DNA of 64,000 bases from an uncultured Clostridia bacterium (GTDB lineage: Bacteria > Bacillota > Clostridia > Christensenellales > Borkfalkiaceae): the NCBI GenBank assembly GCA_934796775.1, contig CAKVPH010000003.1, forward strand, positions 1-64,000, read 5' to 3'. Made by a program: the position numbers and the translations under genes. Shown one piece after another: positions 19,770-29,339 of this stretch (position 1 is the stretch's first letter; each line of letters starts with the position of its first letter). The notes under the pieces are model-generated. The model made no database searches, had not been told where the DNA came from, and saw nothing but the letters and a program-made list of their open reading frames with translations.

Positions 19770-20954
19770 TTATGCGTATTCAATGTATCCCGCAGCCCAC
19801 ATTATCTTTAAAAGAGAATCACCTTTTTGCAGTATAGGCGCAAGTTTTAATGCTTCGGCACGCTGCTTGGCGTTATATGCTTCAACCGTATTTTTTCTGC
19901 CTGCGTAGATATAGTATATCTCTTTTTCGTCGTTTTTTTCCACCTTTTTTAAAGCGCGTACGTATTCTTTGATTATTTCGTCTTTTCTTATGATTTCACA
20001 AAGAATTTTAGTTTTTTGTTCGTCACCCGAATAAGCAGGAAAATATAACCTTTCGGCTTCGATTTTAAGCTCTTTTACCCGTTCTTCGCATTTAACTATC
20101 GACGGTAATTTTATAAGATAATCGCCTTCGTCATTTAAAAAGAATGAATACAAGTTAAGCAATATTCTGTAAGCAAAATATTCGTTTTCTTCTTTTTCGC
20201 AGGACGTTTTATATGCGTTCAACGCTAAATTTACCGCCGAAACGGAACTTGCAAACGGCAACATAATTTCTATCATTGATTTTATAAGGTTTGCTTTAAT
20301 CAACTCTTTTATATCGTTAGAAACAATATATTTACCTAACTCTTTAAGCGAATCGTTTATAAGTCCCGTTATCGGTTTACGAAGAGTAAAACCGTTTATC
20401 AGCTCGTTTACACGCATTTCGATAAATAAAATGCGCGAAGAAAGCACGCTTTTAAAGCCGCTTAATTGTGTGCTTTTTTTAAGTTTTTCGTAATACTTTA
20501 AATCAAAAACGACGTTAAAATCATTCCTGTTTTCGCCTATTTTCAGCACAGGCGAAAAATTAAAATCCGTTGGCAGCCAAATAAAAATTATACTGTTATT
20601 TTTTGCATAATTATAACATATTTCAGCCAGAAAAGCCGAGCCTATCGAAACTATATAGGCGGGATTTTTAACCGACGATAAAAGCGAGCATACGTTATCG
20701 GCGTCAGCATCTTCGTCAAGACAAAAAAACACGTCTTTTCGGTTATGTTCCCGTCCAAGATCTTTTATTTTTTTGCCTAATGCAAAATATTCTTCGTCAT
20801 AAGAAACAATTACGGCAGGCGCATCGCTTGTTAAAGTAAGATTAACAACATATTCGGGCGCATCGCCAAAATAAAAAGCGTCGCCGTTTTTATTATTTTC
20901 TTGCGATAAAGACACGGCAAGTTCACCCGCCGTGTCTTTTATATGTTCATTCAT
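19770..20954 (-). CDS. uncharacterised protein, possible degenerate G1P-dehydrogenase/DHQ-synthase fold
   Basis: A 394-residue protein I do not recognise outright. Segment order resembles the glycerol-1-phosphate dehydrogenase family: PAVIVSYDEEYFALGKKI (first strand/helix), then AYIVSIGSAFLAEICYNYA followed by IIFIWLPTDF, where active enzymes have a GGGS loop followed by a (V)PT motif. The glycine-rich loop is lost and the metal-binding histidines are not apparent, so it would be catalytically inactive. GAGG precedes the ATG. It is co-transcribed with the PHP gene upstream (10-bp gap) and the HAD gene downstream. Functional assignment is speculative. Confidence 0.5.
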   Translation of the reverse strand: MNEHIKDTAGELAVSLSQENNKNGDAFYFGDAPEYVVNLTLTSDAPAVIVSYDEEYFALGKKIKDLGREHNRKDVFFCLDEDADADNVCSLLSSVKNPAYIVSIGSAFLAEICYNYAKNNSIIFIWLPTDFNFSPVLKIGENRNDFNVVFDLKYYEKLKKSTQLSGFKSVLSSRILFIEMRVNELINGFTLRKPITGLINDSLKELGKYIVSNDIKELIKANLIKSMIEIMLPFASSVSAVNLALNAYKTSCEKEENEYFAYRILLNLYSFFLNDEGDYLIKLPSIVKCEERVKELKIEAERLYFPAYSGDEQKTKILCEIIRKDEIIKEYVRALKKVEKNDEKEIYYIYAGRKNTVEAYNAKQRAEALKLAPILQKGDSLLKIMWAAGYIEYA

Positions 20955-20964
20955 TTATAAAACC

Positions 20965-22191
20965 TCATTGATTCTTTTTGCCTATTGCCGAAAAAACACC
21001 TAAACGTTCTTCAAATGACGGACATTTTATTAAGGTTTTATCCGAAAACATTCCGTCACTCAAACATTCGCATATACTCATTGCATTGCCTAAAACGGCA
21101 TAAGCACAAGTTTCGATATACTGTTTTGCATCGTCAGGCGGATTTGGTTTAAACAGACTGCGAGGATATTCCGTTTTATCGTTTAAAACAACTAACATAT
21201 TCTTTTCTTTTATAGCTTTCACGAATAATGATAGTGCATTTTTACCGTATTCACGGGAACAAAGTCCGACGGCATTAAAGCCTTCTCCTTTGATTTTATC
21301 AAGCAAAGCAGAAAACTCGGAAATTGCCTTTTCCGATTCGGTTTCAAGCTCCAGCCAACCATATTTACATTCATATTCATAAACGGCTATCGCCCCGGAA
21401 TCGTGAGCCATCGCCGTTATTTGTGCAGCTAAAGGATAGTCTTCTTCTTTAAGCGAAAGTTTTGAGTTATTTTTTAAAGTAGACAATAAATCATACAAAT
21501 AACACGGATCGTTTGCATCGCATAAGAGATTGTACTCGCCTTCTGCAATGTCTAAACAAAGATCGTTTCTTAAAAAATCCGCAGTAGATTTGCCTTTTCC
21601 GTACTTCTCTATGATTTTTTGAGCTTCCGCCATATAAACATGCTTTAAAGTTACAACTCCGCCGTTCTTTAAATCTATTAAAGGCAAAACGTCTTCTTCA
21701 AAAGAGAGCGACATATCAAATTTTTCAAGACGATTACGCACAAGCCCGGCTACCGATTCGGCGCGTTTTTTAAGTAATTCGCTAAAATCGGAAAGATAGG
21801 ACGAAAATATTTCTTGGTTATTTTTATTTACGCCGTAGAGGCATACCGAAAAATTACCTAAAACTTCGCTTCTTGCCGAAATTTCAAACCCGGATACATT
21901 TGAAAGACCTAAAATTTTACATGATTTTTCAAATTCCTTTGAACCGGACACCGTTCCAAAATCACAAATGCCCGCAATTTTGATGCCGCTTCTGTATGCC
22001 ATATATGCGGCAAACGCAGGAGAATAAGGCGAAAAAGAATAATATGTATGTACGTTTAAGTTTGCGCCGCTTCTGTCAATGGGTTTTAAGGATGAATCAC
22101 TATTCTCTCTTTTTTTAAGGCAAGTGAGAATAAGCTGACGTAAAAAACGATTTTTTACGTTTAGTTTTTTAACTAATTGCTCGCTTTGCAT
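20965..22191 (-). CDS. PHP-domain protein
   Basis: A 408-residue protein with a PHP-type N-terminus: LNVHTYYSFSPYSPAFAAYMAYRSG matches the DLHTHTxxSDG start with some metal ligands altered. IAGICDFGTVSG follows, then a predicted barrel containing further His (LKHVYM, MAHDSG). PHP proteins are metal-dependent phosphoesterases. The weakened HxH motif means activity is uncertain. GGAGG lies before the ATG and a clear promoter lies upstream, so this is the first gene of the PHP/dehydrogenase-like/HAD operon. Confidence 0.65.
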   Translation of the reverse strand: MQSEQLVKKLNVKNRFLRQLILTCLKKRENSDSSLKPIDRSGANLNVHTYYSFSPYSPAFAAYMAYRSGIKIAGICDFGTVSGSKEFEKSCKILGLSNVSGFEISARSEVLGNFSVCLYGVNKNNQEIFSSYLSDFSELLKKRAESVAGLVRNRLEKFDMSLSFEEDVLPLIDLKNGGVVTLKHVYMAEAQKIIEKYGKGKSTADFLRNDLCLDIAEGEYNLLCDANDPCYLYDLLSTLKNNSKLSLKEEDYPLAAQITAMAHDSGAIAVYEYECKYGWLELETESEKAISEFSALLDKIKGEGFNAVGLCSREYGKNALSLFVKAIKEKNMLVVLNDKTEYPRSLFKPNPPDDAKQYIETCAYAVLGNAMSICECLSDGMFSDKTLIKCPSFEERLGVFSAIGKKNQ

Positions 22192-22229
22192 AACTCCTCC
22201 ACTGAATCAGTCTGTAATAAACATATTAT

Positions 22230-22258
22230 ATTTTACTCTATATTCTGTAAAAAGTCAA
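22230..22258 (-). promoter_or_regulatory. promoter of the PHP operon
   Basis: TTGACT (22258-22253), 17-bp spacer, TAAAAT (22235-22230), about 35 bp upstream of the PHP gene start. Confidence 0.6.
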
Positions 22259-22384
22259 GATATTATTTATGGCATTACATTACTCGCAAACAATTATTTT
22301 TGCCATTACAGACAGCTTATTTTGTTCACGCCTATAATAAACAAAAAATTATAAAAAAATTTTAAATTTTTTTCAGGAAAACAC

Positions 22385-22412
22385 TTGAAAAATTTAAGAT
22401 TTATGATATAAT
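22385..22412 (+). promoter_or_regulatory. promoter of hup
   Basis: TTGAAA (22385-22390), 16-bp spacer, extended -10 TGATATAAT (22404-22412). It gives a leader of about 35 nt before the CGGAGG ribosome binding site at 22444-22449. Confidence 0.75.
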
Positions 22413-22455
22413 AAATACAGACCTTAAAAGGCAAAAAAATTTTCGGAGGTTAATT

Positions 22456-22728
22456 ATGAACAAAAGCGAGTTTATCAGAGCATATGCCGATAAGATGGGT
22501 GTTACCATTAAAGAAGCCGACACTTGTTTTCAAGCGTTTGTTGACACTCTTACCGATAGCTTAAAGACCGGTGAATATATCCATATTTCCGGATTCGCTA
22601 CTTTTGAAGTTAAAGCTAAAGAAGCAAGAGACGGCATCAATCCCAAAACAGGCGAAAAAATTACAATAGCCGCTTGCAAAGCCCCCGCTGTAAAATTCAG
22701 CAAAACATTTAAAGATATGTTTAACTAA
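22456..22728 (+). CDS. hup: DNA-binding protein HU
   Basis: A 90-residue nucleoid protein. The N-terminal dimerisation helices start MNKSEFIRAYADKMGVT. The GFATFEVKAKEARDGINPKTG segment is the DNA-bending arm with the intercalating Pro (NPKTG), and the C-terminus is APAVKFSKTFKDMFN. It compacts and bends DNA without strong sequence specificity. It is monocistronic, with its own promoter, an ideal ribosome binding site and its own terminator. Confidence 0.97.
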   Translation: MNKSEFIRAYADKMGVTIKEADTCFQAFVDTLTDSLKTGEYIHISGFATFEVKAKEARDGINPKTGEKITIAACKAPAVKFSKTFKDMFN

Positions 22729-22772
22729 TCTTGAATTTGATTTAATCGGATTTTTGAATTTAAACAGACTAA

Positions 22773-22801
22773 AACTCTGCTTTTAAGGCAGAGTTTTTTT
22801 T
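22773..22801 (+). terminator. intrinsic terminator of hup
   Basis: AACTCTGC and GCAGAGTT form an 8-bp stem with a 7-nt loop, followed by a T-run. Confidence 0.9.
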
Positions 22802-22882
22802 ATTACTTTCTTGCAAAATTTTATATAGAACGTACCATTAAAAAAATAAGACAAAGGAACTGCATGTTTTTTCTATAATTAA

Positions 22883-22917
22883 GAACCGCCGCATTTAATG
22901 CGACGGTTCAATCTTTT
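22883..22917. terminator. hairpin between hup and dut, likely terminator
   Basis: GAACCG-C-CGCAT and ATGCG-A-CGGTTC pair around TTA with one mismatch. The T-rich tract follows on the plus strand. On the minus strand, where it would end the foldase-dut transcript, the tail is poorer in T. Confidence 0.65.
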
Positions 22918-22933
22918 TGTTTTATGAAATAAT

Positions 22934-23362
22934 TTATTTTCCGGTTGAACCGAATCCGTTTATGCCTCGTTCGGTAGAAGAGATATCCCCTTCTTCAAAT
23001 TCGCATCGCAAATACGGAACAACCACTAACTGAGCAACTCTTTCGCCTGTTTTTACCGTATAATCATCAAGTGAATGATTATATAGCATTACTACTAATT
23101 CGCCGCGGTAATCGCAATCGATAACCCCAACTTTATTTGCCGGTGCAACGCCGTTTTTTGTAGCAAGTCCGCTACGGGCAAATACCAAGCCGACATATCC
23201 TTCGGGGATTTCAATCGATAACCCTGTTTTTATAGCTACGGTTTTACCGGATGGTATAAGAACATCTTCCTTATAATTATATAAGTCCGCTCCGGCTGCA
23301 CCGCTGCTTGCATACTTTGGCATAATGGCAGCTAACTCAAGTTTTTTTATTTTTACCTTCAT
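22934..23362 (-). CDS. dut: dUTP diphosphatase
   Basis: Trimeric dUTPase of 142 residues that hydrolyses dUTP to dUMP, keeping uracil out of DNA. All five motifs are visible: AAGADLYN, ARSGLA, GVIDCDYRGE, GERVAQLVV and the C-terminal RGINGFGSTG. It lies 13 bp downstream of the PrsA-like gene and is probably transcribed with it. The pairing is unusual functionally and may just be shared transcription. Confidence 0.96.
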   Translation of the reverse strand: MKVKIKKLELAAIMPKYASSGAAGADLYNYKEDVLIPSGKTVAIKTGLSIEIPEGYVGLVFARSGLATKNGVAPANKVGVIDCDYRGELVVMLYNHSLDDYTVKTGERVAQLVVVPYLRCEFEEGDISSTERGINGFGSTGK

Positions 23363-23375
23363 ATCCGTAGGCTAA

Positions 23376-25544
23376 TCAGTCATTGCTGCTGGTAGGATCG
23401 GTTATAAGATCCGAATAAGTTTTCTCGTAGTAAATTACGCATTTATCATTCGTTTCTTTGCCTTCGGCATCTTTCATATTGCCGTCCATATAACCGTTGA
23501 TAAAATTGTTTGCTATTTTAGAAACGATATCGCTTGTAACCGAATCAAGTTTAAGTTTCTTATATTTTGCAGCAAGAGAACCTTCAACATCCAAAGCGTC
23601 GATAAACGCCTGTTTGCAAGCAGCTTCATCACCCTTGTTCATGTAGTTTTCTGCATTATTTTCATCGCTTTCTACTACCTTGGTGCAAAGAATGATATGA
23701 TAGCCGTAATCGGTTGCAACAATAGTATATGCGCCTTCGCCTTTTTCTACAACAGCTTTTGCGGCTGCGGCAAATTCCGAAACGTATTTATTAGCGGAAG
23801 TTATGGGCGAATAAAGATATCCGTAATAGTTTCCGAGGCAACCTGGATCCGTGCTGAACGCATACATAAGATCGTCAAATATGTTTCTTACTTTTTCGGT
23901 AAGTTCTACCTGCCCGAATTTATCACTTTCACTCTCAGCCTCGTAATGCTTAGCTGTCATTTCGGGAATAAGACCGGTAACGTAAGTAGAATAGAATTCG
24001 TCAAACGAAAGAGCCGTGGGAGCAAGGTTATTGAACGTGTAAGTTGTAACGTCAACTTTATCATCATTTTCGGTAATGTGTTCTTTATCGAAATCAATGT
24101 CGCCGATATATTTTCCGAGAAGCGTTTTTAATGCAGCATATTCGTCGGATTTTACGTCGCTCTTGAAATATTTAGCGTCAAAATCAAAAGCATTGTTTTC
24201 TTTATCGTAAGTACCGTAAGATGACTGAACCCAAGTGGTACGTTGATCTTTTGCATAAAGCTGTGTAAGAAGCTTTTCGCGATAAGCCGAAATCTGTGCC
24301 GGCGAAATGCCTGCTTTTTTGGAATAATCGGAAAGCATAGTTTTTTGGTCATCGGAAAAACCTATAAGAAGGTTGGCAACATAACCGTAGCCTTCATAAG
24401 GATTGCTTAAAACGAATTTTTCGTCGTTTACGGCTTCCAAAGCAGTTTCGTATGCAGAAACATCACCGGTATAGTTAGCTTTCTGGGTTTCGTATTCAGC
24501 TTTGAACTGTTCCCAAAGAGCGTCGTTCGTAACTCTGCTTTCAGCTTCTGTAATAAGAGAATCTTCAAATTTAGAAACTATGAGCGATTCATACTGATTC
24601 GTAAGAGCGCGTTTGAAATAAGAATAATTGCTAACGTCTTTAACGTTTTCGCTTTCGCCGATAAGACCGTTGTTTTTAAGAGCCTTAATAGCTTTATTCT
24701 TTGCTTTTTCTCTTTCTGACGTGGAAACGTCTACTTCTGCTTTCTTATAAACTTCAAGGTTAAGATCGTAAACAGTCTTGCCTGCAGCTTCGTAAGCAGC
24801 CTTTAAAGCTTCCCAACCGCCTTCGGTTTTTAAAGTTACGTCTGCAACTTTGTACTGATCATCGGTAATCTTACCTTTTTCGGCGTCTTTAAGTTCGTAT
24901 TCTTTAAGATCGCTGCTATCGGTAGAAGAAGGATTGCTTCTTGCCGAGAAAGTTTCGTTTTCGGTTTCTTCGTCGTGATCATGATCATGATCGTGATCGT
25001 GTCCGGCATGACTGTTTTTGTCCAGATAGCTGTCGATCATTGAATTGATGCTTTTAACTATATTGTAATTAGCCTGAGCTATTTCGTATTCGGTAAGATA
25101 CTTTTTCAAAGTTTCGTCAGAACCGTTTGAAAAATCAATCGCAGTTTTGTTTGCCGTAGCGTTTTCAACAAAATAGTTTAAAAATTCCGTTCTGTCTGCT
25201 TCGCCGGTGTTAAGCGCGGCGTTATAGGTCTTTGCAAGTTCTTTTCTTGCCTGCTGAATAATAACGCGGTTTTGAACGAGGTTTTTCAAAATCTTTTCGT
25301 AAGCGGCGGAAACGGTCATTTTGTAGTTCGTAACGTAATAATATCCGTATGACATATACGCGGAAATCATTTCACGCTTCTGGACATACTCTGCATCGAT
25401 GTCGGTAGCGATTTGAACTTTTGCGATCTTTTGATCCATGTCCATTTCGGTATTAGTGGTTATAAGACCGCAACCGGCAAAAGAAGCAACCGAAAGAACG
25501 ATTATCGAGATGATTGTTACGGTTCTCAATAGTATCTTTTTCAT
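23376..25544 (-). CDS. PrsA/SurA-like foldase lipoprotein with His-rich loop
   Basis: A 722-residue secreted lipoprotein. The signal peptide ends in a lipobox with Cys25 (SFAGCGL), so it is anchored outside the membrane. The N-terminal SurA-type chaperone helices include VQNRVIIQQARKEL. A His/Asp-rich loop near 179-192 alternates HD and may bind metal. Near the C-terminus, IVATDYGYHIILCTKVV matches the last strand of a PpiC parvulin domain. It probably folds exported proteins. At more than twice the length of B. subtilis PrsA it is an expanded version. The promoter is at 25661-25689. Confidence 0.75.
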   Translation of the reverse strand: MKKILLRTVTIISIIVLSVASFAGCGLITTNTEMDMDQKIAKVQIATDIDAEYVQKREMISAYMSYGYYYVTNYKMTVSAAYEKILKNLVQNRVIIQQARKELAKTYNAALNTGEADRTEFLNYFVENATANKTAIDFSNGSDETLKKYLTEYEIAQANYNIVKSINSMIDSYLDKNSHAGHDHDHDHDHDEETENETFSARSNPSSTDSSDLKEYELKDAEKGKITDDQYKVADVTLKTEGGWEALKAAYEAAGKTVYDLNLEVYKKAEVDVSTSEREKAKNKAIKALKNNGLIGESENVKDVSNYSYFKRALTNQYESLIVSKFEDSLITEAESRVTNDALWEQFKAEYETQKANYTGDVSAYETALEAVNDEKFVLSNPYEGYGYVANLLIGFSDDQKTMLSDYSKKAGISPAQISAYREKLLTQLYAKDQRTTWVQSSYGTYDKENNAFDFDAKYFKSDVKSDEYAALKTLLGKYIGDIDFDKEHITENDDKVDVTTYTFNNLAPTALSFDEFYSTYVTGLIPEMTAKHYEAESESDKFGQVELTEKVRNIFDDLMYAFSTDPGCLGNYYGYLYSPITSANKYVSEFAAAAKAVVEKGEGAYTIVATDYGYHIILCTKVVESDENNAENYMNKGDEAACKQAFIDALDVEGSLAAKYKKLKLDSVTSDIVSKIANNFINGYMDGNMKDAEGKETNDKCVIYYEKTYSDLITDPTSSND

Positions 25545-25660
25545 AAAACACTCCTGTGTAAGTTGATGATCGGGATAATAGCAAATAATAAAAGTTAAAG
25601 CTTATAGCTTGAGCCTTTTTGCTTTGCACATTCTCCCACGCTTAAAATTTTACTCTTGTT

Positions 25661-25689
25661 ATTATACTAAATAATAAAAGATAAATCAA
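25661..25689 (-). promoter_or_regulatory. promoter of the foldase-dut operon
   Basis: TTGATT (25689-25684), 17-bp spacer, TATAAT (25666-25661). The leader is about 110 nt and contains the palindrome AAGCTATAAGCTT. Confidence 0.7.
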
Positions 25690-25795
25690 ACATTTTTTGC
25701 CAAAAAAAGAATTTTTATCGTTTTTTCCGCTTTTTTTTCCAAAAAAACGCGAGAATTTTTATTTAACCACAAATCAGCCTGAAAATGTGCTTTAA

Positions 25796-28700
25796 TCAGT
25801 TATTTTCGCCGTCACTTTGATTGCATCTTTTTAAAAATTCTATCATAAAGTCAAGTGTTTTTTCTCCGCTTTCTTCCCTTTTATCAAATACGATAACGGG
25901 ATTTTCTTCAAAGGCAAGCTTTACTCTGTCCTTTTCGGCATTTAATGTATCGAGAAAATTTCCGTTTTTTATGGAATCAAGATTTTTTAAAACAAGCCGA
26001 GCTGTTTTACTGTTTATTTCAGCCTTTATTACTTCGCGCTTCCGGCAAAGACTTTTCAGTTCTGCAATTTTAATTAAATTTATAGTCTCAGCAGGCAGTT
26101 CGCCATAGTTTGCCACCATACTTTCGGTAACTCTCGCTTTATCTGCAGCATCGGATATTTCAGCAATTTGCTTATAACAATCCATTCTCTGTTCGCTTGA
26201 CGAAATGTATTCCTCGGGAATGTATGCGCTTACGTTTACGTCCGTTTCGGTTTCGTAATCCTTTGTGGTTTCGCCGAGTTGTTCTTTTAAAAGCTTTGTG
26301 TAAAGTTCGTAACCTATCTTTTCCATATGTCCGTGCTGTTCTTTGCCGAGAACGTTTCCCGCTCCCCTGATTTCAAGATCGCGCATGGCTATTTTAAATC
26401 CGCTTCCGAAATCGGAAAATTCCGTCAACACAGACAACCTTTTATACGCCGTTTCGGTTAAAACCTTGTTTTCGCGATAGGTAAAATAGGCTCTTGCCAT
26501 TTTATCGCCTCTGCCGACTCTGCCCTTTAACTGATACAACGTGGAAAGTCCCATTTTATCGGCATCGATTACGATCAAAGTATTTGCAGACGGCAAATCG
26601 ATTCCGTTTTCTATTATCGTTGTAGCAATTAAAACGTCATATTCGCCGCGGTAAAACGCATAAATATTTTGTTCAAGAGTTTTTTCGGGCATTTGTCCGT
26701 GTCCTGTAATTACGCGGGCTTCGGGAAGAAGTTCTTTAATATATGCGGCAAATTTATCTATCGTTTCTACGCTGTTGTATAAAATAAATACCTGTCCTTC
26801 GCGCGATAATTCTTTATTTACTGCATCGCGTATTACGCCGTCGCTCATTTCCAGAACAAAAATCTGAACCGGAATTCTTGTGGTCGGCGGAGTGTTGATT
26901 ATGCTGATATCTCTGATTCCGGAAAGCGACATATGCAAAGTTCTTGGAATAGGCGTAGCCGAAAGCGTAAGCGTATCTACGTTTTCTTTTAAAAGCTTTA
27001 ACTTTTCCTTATGTTCTACGCCGAATCTCTGCTCTTCGTCTAAAATAAGCAGTCCGAGATCTTTGAATTTTATATCTTTTGAAAACAATCTGTGTGTGCC
27101 GATTATCATATCTATTTTTCCTTCGGCAAGGTCATAAAGCGTTTTGCTTTGTTCCGAAGGAGTTCTGAATCGGTCAAGCACGGCAATAGCTACGGGAAAG
27201 CCTTTAAACCTTTTTAACGCAGTCATATAATGCTGCTCTGCAAGTATGGTCGTCGGCGCGATAAGAGCAACTTGTTTGTCCGACTCAACCGCTTTGAATG
27301 CCGCGCGAAACGCAACTTCGGTCTTTCCGTAACCAACGTCACCGCAAAGCAGTCTGTCCATAACCTTAGTGCTTTCCATGTCCTTTTTGATTTCTTCGAT
27401 TGATTGAAGTTGATCTTCGGTTTCGTCGAATTCAAAAGCGTTTTCAAATTCCTCCATTAAAACGTCGTCCGGTAAAAAAGCAAAACCTTTGGCTGTTTTT
27501 CTATCGCGGTAAAGTTTCTTTAAATTTATAGAAAGTCGGGCTATAGACGCTTTAACGCGCTCTTTGATGCGTTCAAACTCCTGCCCGCCGAGCTTTGAAA
27601 GAGATGGCTTTTCTTCACCGCCCATATACTTTGTAAGAGCGTCCATATTGTCTACGCAGACGTACAACATGTCCCCGCCCTTATACTCGATAGCAACATA
27701 ATCTTTCGTACTGTCGGTCGTTGTAATTCGTTTAACACCGCGCACAATACCTATTCCGTGCTTTTCGTGAACGCAGTAATCGCCGACTTCCGGTGCATAA
27801 TAAACGTCGCCGCGTTTACGCTTTACTCGTTTTTCGCGTTCTTTTGCGGCAAACATATCGTTTGTTCCGATAACCACAAATTTAGCATCGTGATAAATAA
27901 ATCCTGTGGCTAAATAAAAAGAAGTTATTTTTACGCCTTGAAAGTCCGTCGGAAATCTGTCGCCTAAATCGGAAAAAATCTTTTTATCTTCAAGCGTATT
28001 ATGCAATCTTTCGGCGCGCTCTCCGTTCCCGCAGCACACAATAACTCTGTATCCCGTGCTTTTCCAACTTTTGATATCCTGAAAAAAATCGTCGGGATGA
28101 AGCGAATATCTGGGAATAGACGTACATTTTAACCTGAAAGTGTTAAGCGGATTAAAAAATACAATGGCAGACGACAAAGTAGAAAGAGCAAGTTTATGAG
28201 AAAAATCAAGTTCTTTCAGCAGCATTTCAGGCGTTTTTAACTGGTTAATTGTAAAAGAAAAACACTCGCCGTTAGCTTTTAAAGACAACGCCCTTTCGGT
28301 ATGCTCTTTTATACAGCCGTTTAAAGAATCGGACAAAAGTTTACTTTCGTCGTAAACTACTACGGCGTTATCGCCCATATAATCACGGATCGAACCGTTC
28401 ATACATTTTATTACGGGAAGCAAAAACGAAAGCGAAGCGTCGGAAACGTCTGTTTCGATTTTTTCGGTCAATCCTCCGGCTATTTCACGCGTTTTATCAG
28501 CAAAAACGCTTGTTCTTACCGCTTTTATTTCATCTGAAAGTCGTGTTTTTAAATCTTGAATTTCGCCGTTGTCTATGTAAAAATCAACGGCAGGTAAAAT
28601 TAGGAGTTTTTCAAGCTTTCCGCTTAACTTATTACCCGTTTCGTCAAAATACTGAATTTTTTCAACCTCGTCGCCGAAAAAATCTATTCTGACGGGTGTA

Positions 28701-29236
28701 TCGCAATTTATGGGAAAAATCTGAATAATATCGCCGCGTATCGCAAACTGAGTTTTGCCGTCAATTACTTCAACACGTCTATACCCCATTGAAATAAGCT
28801 TTGATACAAGTGAATCGAACGGATATTCTTCGCCTTTAACAATCTGAAGAAATCTTATATCCTTCGGAATGAGCTGAAGCAGGCTTTCAAACGTTACGGT
28901 AACGATATCCGCGCCCTTTTTCAGCTCGTAAAGCGCAGCAATTCGGGCATAATACGAGTCTTTATTAAAAGCTTTATTATACAGAAGAACGTCGTCTTTT
29001 GCAGGAAGATATACGGCTTTTCTTCCGCTTAACGCTCTTAATTCCCTCGCTGCATTTTTTGCGGCAAGTTCATCTCTCGCAATGTAGATCACGGGCAAAT
29101 CCATGCACGAAGCAAGATGATATTTTTCAGATGCCTGTACGCCAAAAACCGCGGTGGGAATCCCGCCGCGTACGCTTTGGACGATATTTTTAATTTCGTC
29201 ACACAAATATTCAGGTTTTATATAATCAGCTAACAT
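25796..29236 (-). CDS. mfd: transcription-repair coupling factor Mfd
   Basis: SF2 translocase of 1,146 residues that removes stalled RNA polymerase and recruits UvrA to lesions. The UvrB-like N-terminal module spans about residues 1-350 (RGDIIQIFP). The RNA-polymerase-interaction domain has GDYCVHEKHGIGIVRGV. The translocase has Walker A LLCGDVGYGKTEVA, DEEQRFG and the RecG-like TRG region, and the C-terminal domain blocks UvrA binding until activated. It is downstream of pth, the standard Firmicute pth-mfd order, with a dispersed repeat in the spacer. Confidence 0.97.
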   Translation of the reverse strand: MLADYIKPEYLCDEIKNIVQSVRGGIPTAVFGVQASEKYHLASCMDLPVIYIARDELAAKNAARELRALSGRKAVYLPAKDDVLLYNKAFNKDSYYARIAALYELKKGADIVTVTFESLLQLIPKDIRFLQIVKGEEYPFDSLVSKLISMGYRRVEVIDGKTQFAIRGDIIQIFPINCDTPVRIDFFGDEVEKIQYFDETGNKLSGKLEKLLILPAVDFYIDNGEIQDLKTRLSDEIKAVRTSVFADKTREIAGGLTEKIETDVSDASLSFLLPVIKCMNGSIRDYMGDNAVVVYDESKLLSDSLNGCIKEHTERALSLKANGECFSFTINQLKTPEMLLKELDFSHKLALSTLSSAIVFFNPLNTFRLKCTSIPRYSLHPDDFFQDIKSWKSTGYRVIVCCGNGERAERLHNTLEDKKIFSDLGDRFPTDFQGVKITSFYLATGFIYHDAKFVVIGTNDMFAAKEREKRVKRKRGDVYYAPEVGDYCVHEKHGIGIVRGVKRITTTDSTKDYVAIEYKGGDMLYVCVDNMDALTKYMGGEEKPSLSKLGGQEFERIKERVKASIARLSINLKKLYRDRKTAKGFAFLPDDVLMEEFENAFEFDETEDQLQSIEEIKKDMESTKVMDRLLCGDVGYGKTEVAFRAAFKAVESDKQVALIAPTTILAEQHYMTALKRFKGFPVAIAVLDRFRTPSEQSKTLYDLAEGKIDMIIGTHRLFSKDIKFKDLGLLILDEEQRFGVEHKEKLKLLKENVDTLTLSATPIPRTLHMSLSGIRDISIINTPPTTRIPVQIFVLEMSDGVIRDAVNKELSREGQVFILYNSVETIDKFAAYIKELLPEARVITGHGQMPEKTLEQNIYAFYRGEYDVLIATTIIENGIDLPSANTLIVIDADKMGLSTLYQLKGRVGRGDKMARAYFTYRENKVLTETAYKRLSVLTEFSDFGSGFKIAMRDLEIRGAGNVLGKEQHGHMEKIGYELYTKLLKEQLGETTKDYETETDVNVSAYIPEEYISSSEQRMDCYKQIAEISDAADKARVTESMVANYGELPAETINLIKIAELKSLCRKREVIKAEINSKTARLVLKNLDSIKNGNFLDTLNAEKDRVKLAFEENPVIVFDKREESGEKTLDFMIEFLKRCNQSDGENN

Positions 29237-29297
29237 AATCAGTTTAAACGGTAAATTTTATATTTTGTTTTACCGCCATAAATTTGCATTATATGCA

Positions 29298-29320
29298 GAT
29301 AATCGACTTATAGCCACACT
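29298..29320 (+). repeat. dispersed repeat, copy c
   Basis: The plus strand reads GATAATCGACTTATAGCC then ACACT. It lies in the pth-mfd spacer, opposite in orientation to both genes. Confidence 0.75.
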
Positions 29321-29339
29321 TTTTAAAAATTTAAAAAGC

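Noticed and set aside
20353..20375. ATAAGTCCCGTTATCGG as a repeat copy in the dehydrogenase-like gene
   Set aside because: Several mismatches in the core and normal coding context.
24975..25010. Short tandem repeat GATCATGATCATGATC-like in DNA
   Set aside because: Explained by alternating His-Asp codons in the foldase loop rather than a separate DNA repeat element.
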